From the NCBI GenBank assembly GCA_018056145.1, contig JAGPGE010000265.1, forward strand, positions 1 through 7,705: a DNA stretch of 7,705 nucleotides, in the 5' to 3' direction. Position 1 is the stretch's first letter, and each line of letters begins with the position of its first letter. Made by a program: the position numbers and the translations under genes. The DNA is from Armatimonadota bacterium. Its GTDB lineage: Bacteria > Armatimonadota > Zipacnadia > Zipacnadales > JABUFB01. Below, piece by piece: positions 6,701 to 7,705 of this stretch. Under the pieces are notes generated by a model. It worked only from the letters and a program-made list of their open reading frames with translations, was not told where the DNA came from and did not search any database.

Positions 6701-7705
6701 TCCACCATGGTTGGGCGGGTCGGGTCGAGCGCGAGCACGGCATTGGACACGTCGGTCACAACCGCCTCAAACTCGTCCATCAGGTGGCCGTAGAGGTTGA
6801 TGCAGTTGATGTACAACCACTCGTTCTCCAGCGACCAGATCATGACCGACGGGTGATTGCGCTCGCCTCTTACCCACGCCAGCGCCTGGTCCTTCCAGTT
6901 GCCGAGGAGCTCCATCTTGATCTCGGTGCCGAACAGCTTCTTCAGGTCCTCGTCGCGTTCCACCGCGAAGTACCCGATTGCCTGGCCGTCCAGCATGCCG
7001 CTCCGGCGAACGATGATCCCGTTCTCGTCAAACCAGTCGAGCGCTTCCTCCGGCGGCATCCCCTGCCAGGTCGTGCCCCAGAAACGCATCATCTTCTGGT
7101 TCAACTCGTGGTACAGCCGCAGCCACTCCTCCTTGCCCGACGCGGTGAAACAGTCGGCCCACCCGTGCCAGACAAGCCCGTTCAGCCTGAAATCCCGGCC
7201 GTCCCATGCCCACTCGCGAAACCCGAAGCGCGTCTCGGCCACGTCCACCGTCTCGCCGCCGATAACAACGCTGGTGCGCAGCAAGTACAGGTTCGGGTCA
7301 TCCGGCCACCAGAGCTTCGGGTTCTCCCAGGCGCCTTGGACTACAAGCGTCAGCGACTCTCCGGCCGCGACCGCGAAGGGCGTGGGTTCGAAGGTCTTCT
7401 CGACCTCGCCGGTCTTCTCATTGACCGCTTCCCAGCGCAACTCACCGGCCTGGAGTTGCGCCCCAGGGTTCGTCAGCGCCACCTCCGCCTCCAGCCGCTT
7501 GCGCGTCACCGACGGCTTGCAGAAGACGTCAGCCGCGTAGACCGGCCCGGCACCCACCAGCTCCGGGGTGTTGAGGATTCCGGACTCCCCGTGGCGCCAG
7601 ATAGGGTAGGCCAGATCCTGCCAGCCGTTATCGAAGAATCGCGTGGGGATGTTGAAGGTCCTGCGCAGCTTCATAGGGTCGTTGGGGCTCGCCGAGCGGC
7701 CATAC
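3727..7705 (-). CDS. Very large multi-module GH2-family glycoside hydrolase (5' end outside window)
   Basis: The frame is open to the right edge: ten codons (YGRSASPNDP) precede the ATG at 7674, which has no ribosome binding site, so that ATG is internal and the N-terminal sugar-binding jelly roll is largely missing. Numbered from that ATG (1315 residues): 1-47 end of the jelly roll; 48-150 Ig-like sandwich; 151-450 TIM barrel with NHPSVMIWSLENE (273-285, acid/base Glu285) and PRFLGED (374-380, likely nucleophile Glu379), 94 residues apart as expected for GH2; 460-550 beta sandwich; 560-750 a Rossmann/amidotransferase-like module; 756-1098 a second such module interrupted by a discoidin/CBM32-like segment (about 930-1036); 1110-1305 a C-terminal beta module I cannot name. 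GH2 includes beta-galactosidases, beta-mannosidases and beta-glucuronidases; the sequence does not let me choose. It is the upstream partner of the GH38 gene. Export cannot be judged without the N-terminus. Confidence 0.88.
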   Translation of the reverse strand, partial: YGRSASPNDPMKLRRTFNIPTRFFDNGWQDLAYPIWRHGESGILNTPELVGAGPVYAADVFCKPSVTRKRLEAEVALTNPGAQLQAGELRWEAVNEKTGEVEKTFEPTPFAVAAGESLTLVVQGAWENPKLWWPDDPNLYLLRTSVVIGGETVDVAETRFGFREWAWDGRDFRLNGLVWHGWADCFTASGKEEWLRLYHELNQKMMRFWGTTWQGMPPEEALDWFDENGIIVRRSGMLDGQAIGYFAVERDEDLKKLFGTEIKMELLGNWKDQALAWVRGERNHPSVMIWSLENEWLYINCINLYGHLMDEFEAVVTDVSNAVLALDPTRPTMVDGGGATKAQTLPVHGDHYVVGKPQEYPDLAYQANPKGGGRGRWEWDQQRPRFLGEDFYMTGNHPEVSYFEGESAFAGKPVRGVAIWERILHEGYRWAGYGAWHFWLGQNDTDRTQYIAMSPRAVFCRQWDWTFESGHQAQRTFGIFNDSRFEDPITFRWALSFDGKQVAGREQEYAIAPGESLKFDETIQMPAITATRQEGELTLTLEVKGEEVFRDAKAVSVLKPVAAAGIAGLNAGNLAVYDPHGAVSGFLKDLSIPFAAVDSLDALPKGTKVLVVGKDALDAREASSSRLAALAARGMRLVVLEQEHPLRYQGLPAEMAAAANAGRTAFGEDLEHPALRGLQQKDFFTWGADRLVYRNAYAKPGRGARSLVQCDDNLRFTALAEVPVNDGLMLLCQLQVCDQITANPVAKQLALNLLDYAATYKLEFSPVAVALEEGSQVAKALDAMGLEYTKAAGPLEALAADAVKIAVVSASPQNLKLLADNLEAVRRFNARGGSLILCGLTPEGLADYNTIVGVDHMIRPGKRERVVFPPVRDRLMSGLTTGDVVLFSSERIFSWTEGNYVVSDMFTHVVDYDEVASFGSSPFWAYDNITNGFFSADGWPLIINFPINKDNSPYDVTITLQKPQAIREFTWVGNTFYYPQNRVNLIFDGKRDEALSFAVEPNAEPQTFAVDPPREAKAVTVQIAEWTPVQGKAPNIGIDNVYLKAQRSPEFYRDVKQMLNVGGLMHYVKGPGNIVLCNINFRDTEDVPENAVKKRNILAAILRNLKAPFAGGEAVVAGADLQYTPVDLSKYANQYRNERGWFGDPKFTLKDLPNGPHTFAGVPYNVYEFATSPVFNCIMLGGDKVPNDPPREVRGIAVNQKADALFFLHTARLDARRNDREIREGKQYETLRYVVNYADGQSVNVPVFAEIDIEHYRQKAPAAIPGAQIAWTREYEGTEFSAVLYSMQWNNPRPDVEIASVDMLYGDQPRGVPALLALTAAKAEE
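3730..3736 (-). promoter_or_regulatory. GH38 ribosome binding site embedded in the end of the GH2 gene
   Basis: On the minus strand GGAGGAG covers the final Glu-Glu codons of the GH2 gene. Its TAG stop (3729-3727) and 4 spacer bases then precede the GH38 ATG at 3722, giving 7-base spacing. This is a typical arrangement for translational coupling and confirms both the operon and the GH38 start. Confidence 0.8.
4504..5007 (-). other. Discoidin/CBM32-like segment nested in the GH2 C-terminal region
   Basis: This covers GH2 residues about 890-1057. It includes SPFWAYDNITNGFFSADGW, SPYDVTITLQKPQAIREFTW, NRVNLIFDGK and TVQIAEWTPVQ, ending NIGIDNVYLKA. That order is typical of F5/8 type C (discoidin) folds: a solvent-exposed start, a strand with a 'pqaIrefTWvG' pattern, and a final interaction strand. 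Such folds bind galactose, mannose or related sugars. The segment lies between the two halves of the second amidotransferase-like module. Confidence 0.5.

Noticed and set aside
7672..7674. ATG at 7674 as the true GH2 start
   Set aside because: It has no ribosome binding site, the frame remains open upstream to the edge, and the protein would begin in the middle of the sugar-binding domain.

Overview
High-GC bacterial DNA, about 60-65% G+C by eye, carrying a tight cluster of carbohydrate-active genes. The mix is a GH38 enzyme, a very long multi-module GH2-type enzyme, a solitary exported LamG protein and a sialidase-like propeller. This style is common in glycan-degrading lineages such as Armatimonadota, Planctomycetota, Hydrogenedentota and Verrucomicrobiota/Lentisphaerota. 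Armatimonadota is my best guess from protein style. No marker gene fixes it.

Layout. Bases 1-326 (minus) hold the N-terminal ~108 codons of a sialidase/BNR-like beta-propeller protein that runs off the left edge. A divergent intergenic region (327-442) carries a perfect 12-bp palindrome and an orphan strong Shine-Dalgarno sequence. Bases 443-1135 (plus) encode a 230-residue exported LamG/concanavalin-like protein. After a 58-bp convergent gap, 1194-3722 (minus) encodes an 842-residue GH38 alpha-mannosidase-type enzyme. Only 4 bp separate it from its upstream partner at 3727-7705 (minus), a GH2-family enzyme of at least 1325 residues. That gene's true start lies beyond the right edge, because the reading frame is still open at base 7705.

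How the genes may work together. The GH2 and GH38 genes form a translationally coupled operon: the GH38 ribosome binding site is built into the last codons of the GH2 gene. The GH38 enzyme has no signal peptide and so should act on glycan fragments inside the cell. The LamG protein is exported and could bind glycans at the surface. The sialidase-like protein may be another glycan-active or binding partner. Together they suggest breakdown of a mannose-containing complex glycan. This is inferred from gene content, and no regulator or transporter is visible.

Most interesting points: a Glu in place of the usual second metal-ligand Asp of GH38 (HTHWE); a GH2 tail in which two related amidotransferase-like modules can be recognised by internal similarity, the second apparently split by a discoidin-like insertion; an odd Pro/Gly-rich segment in the GH38 C-terminal domain that may derive from a dispersed repeat; and the palindrome in the divergent promoter region. 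I saw no tRNA, rRNA, CRISPR array, insertion sequence or phage gene.
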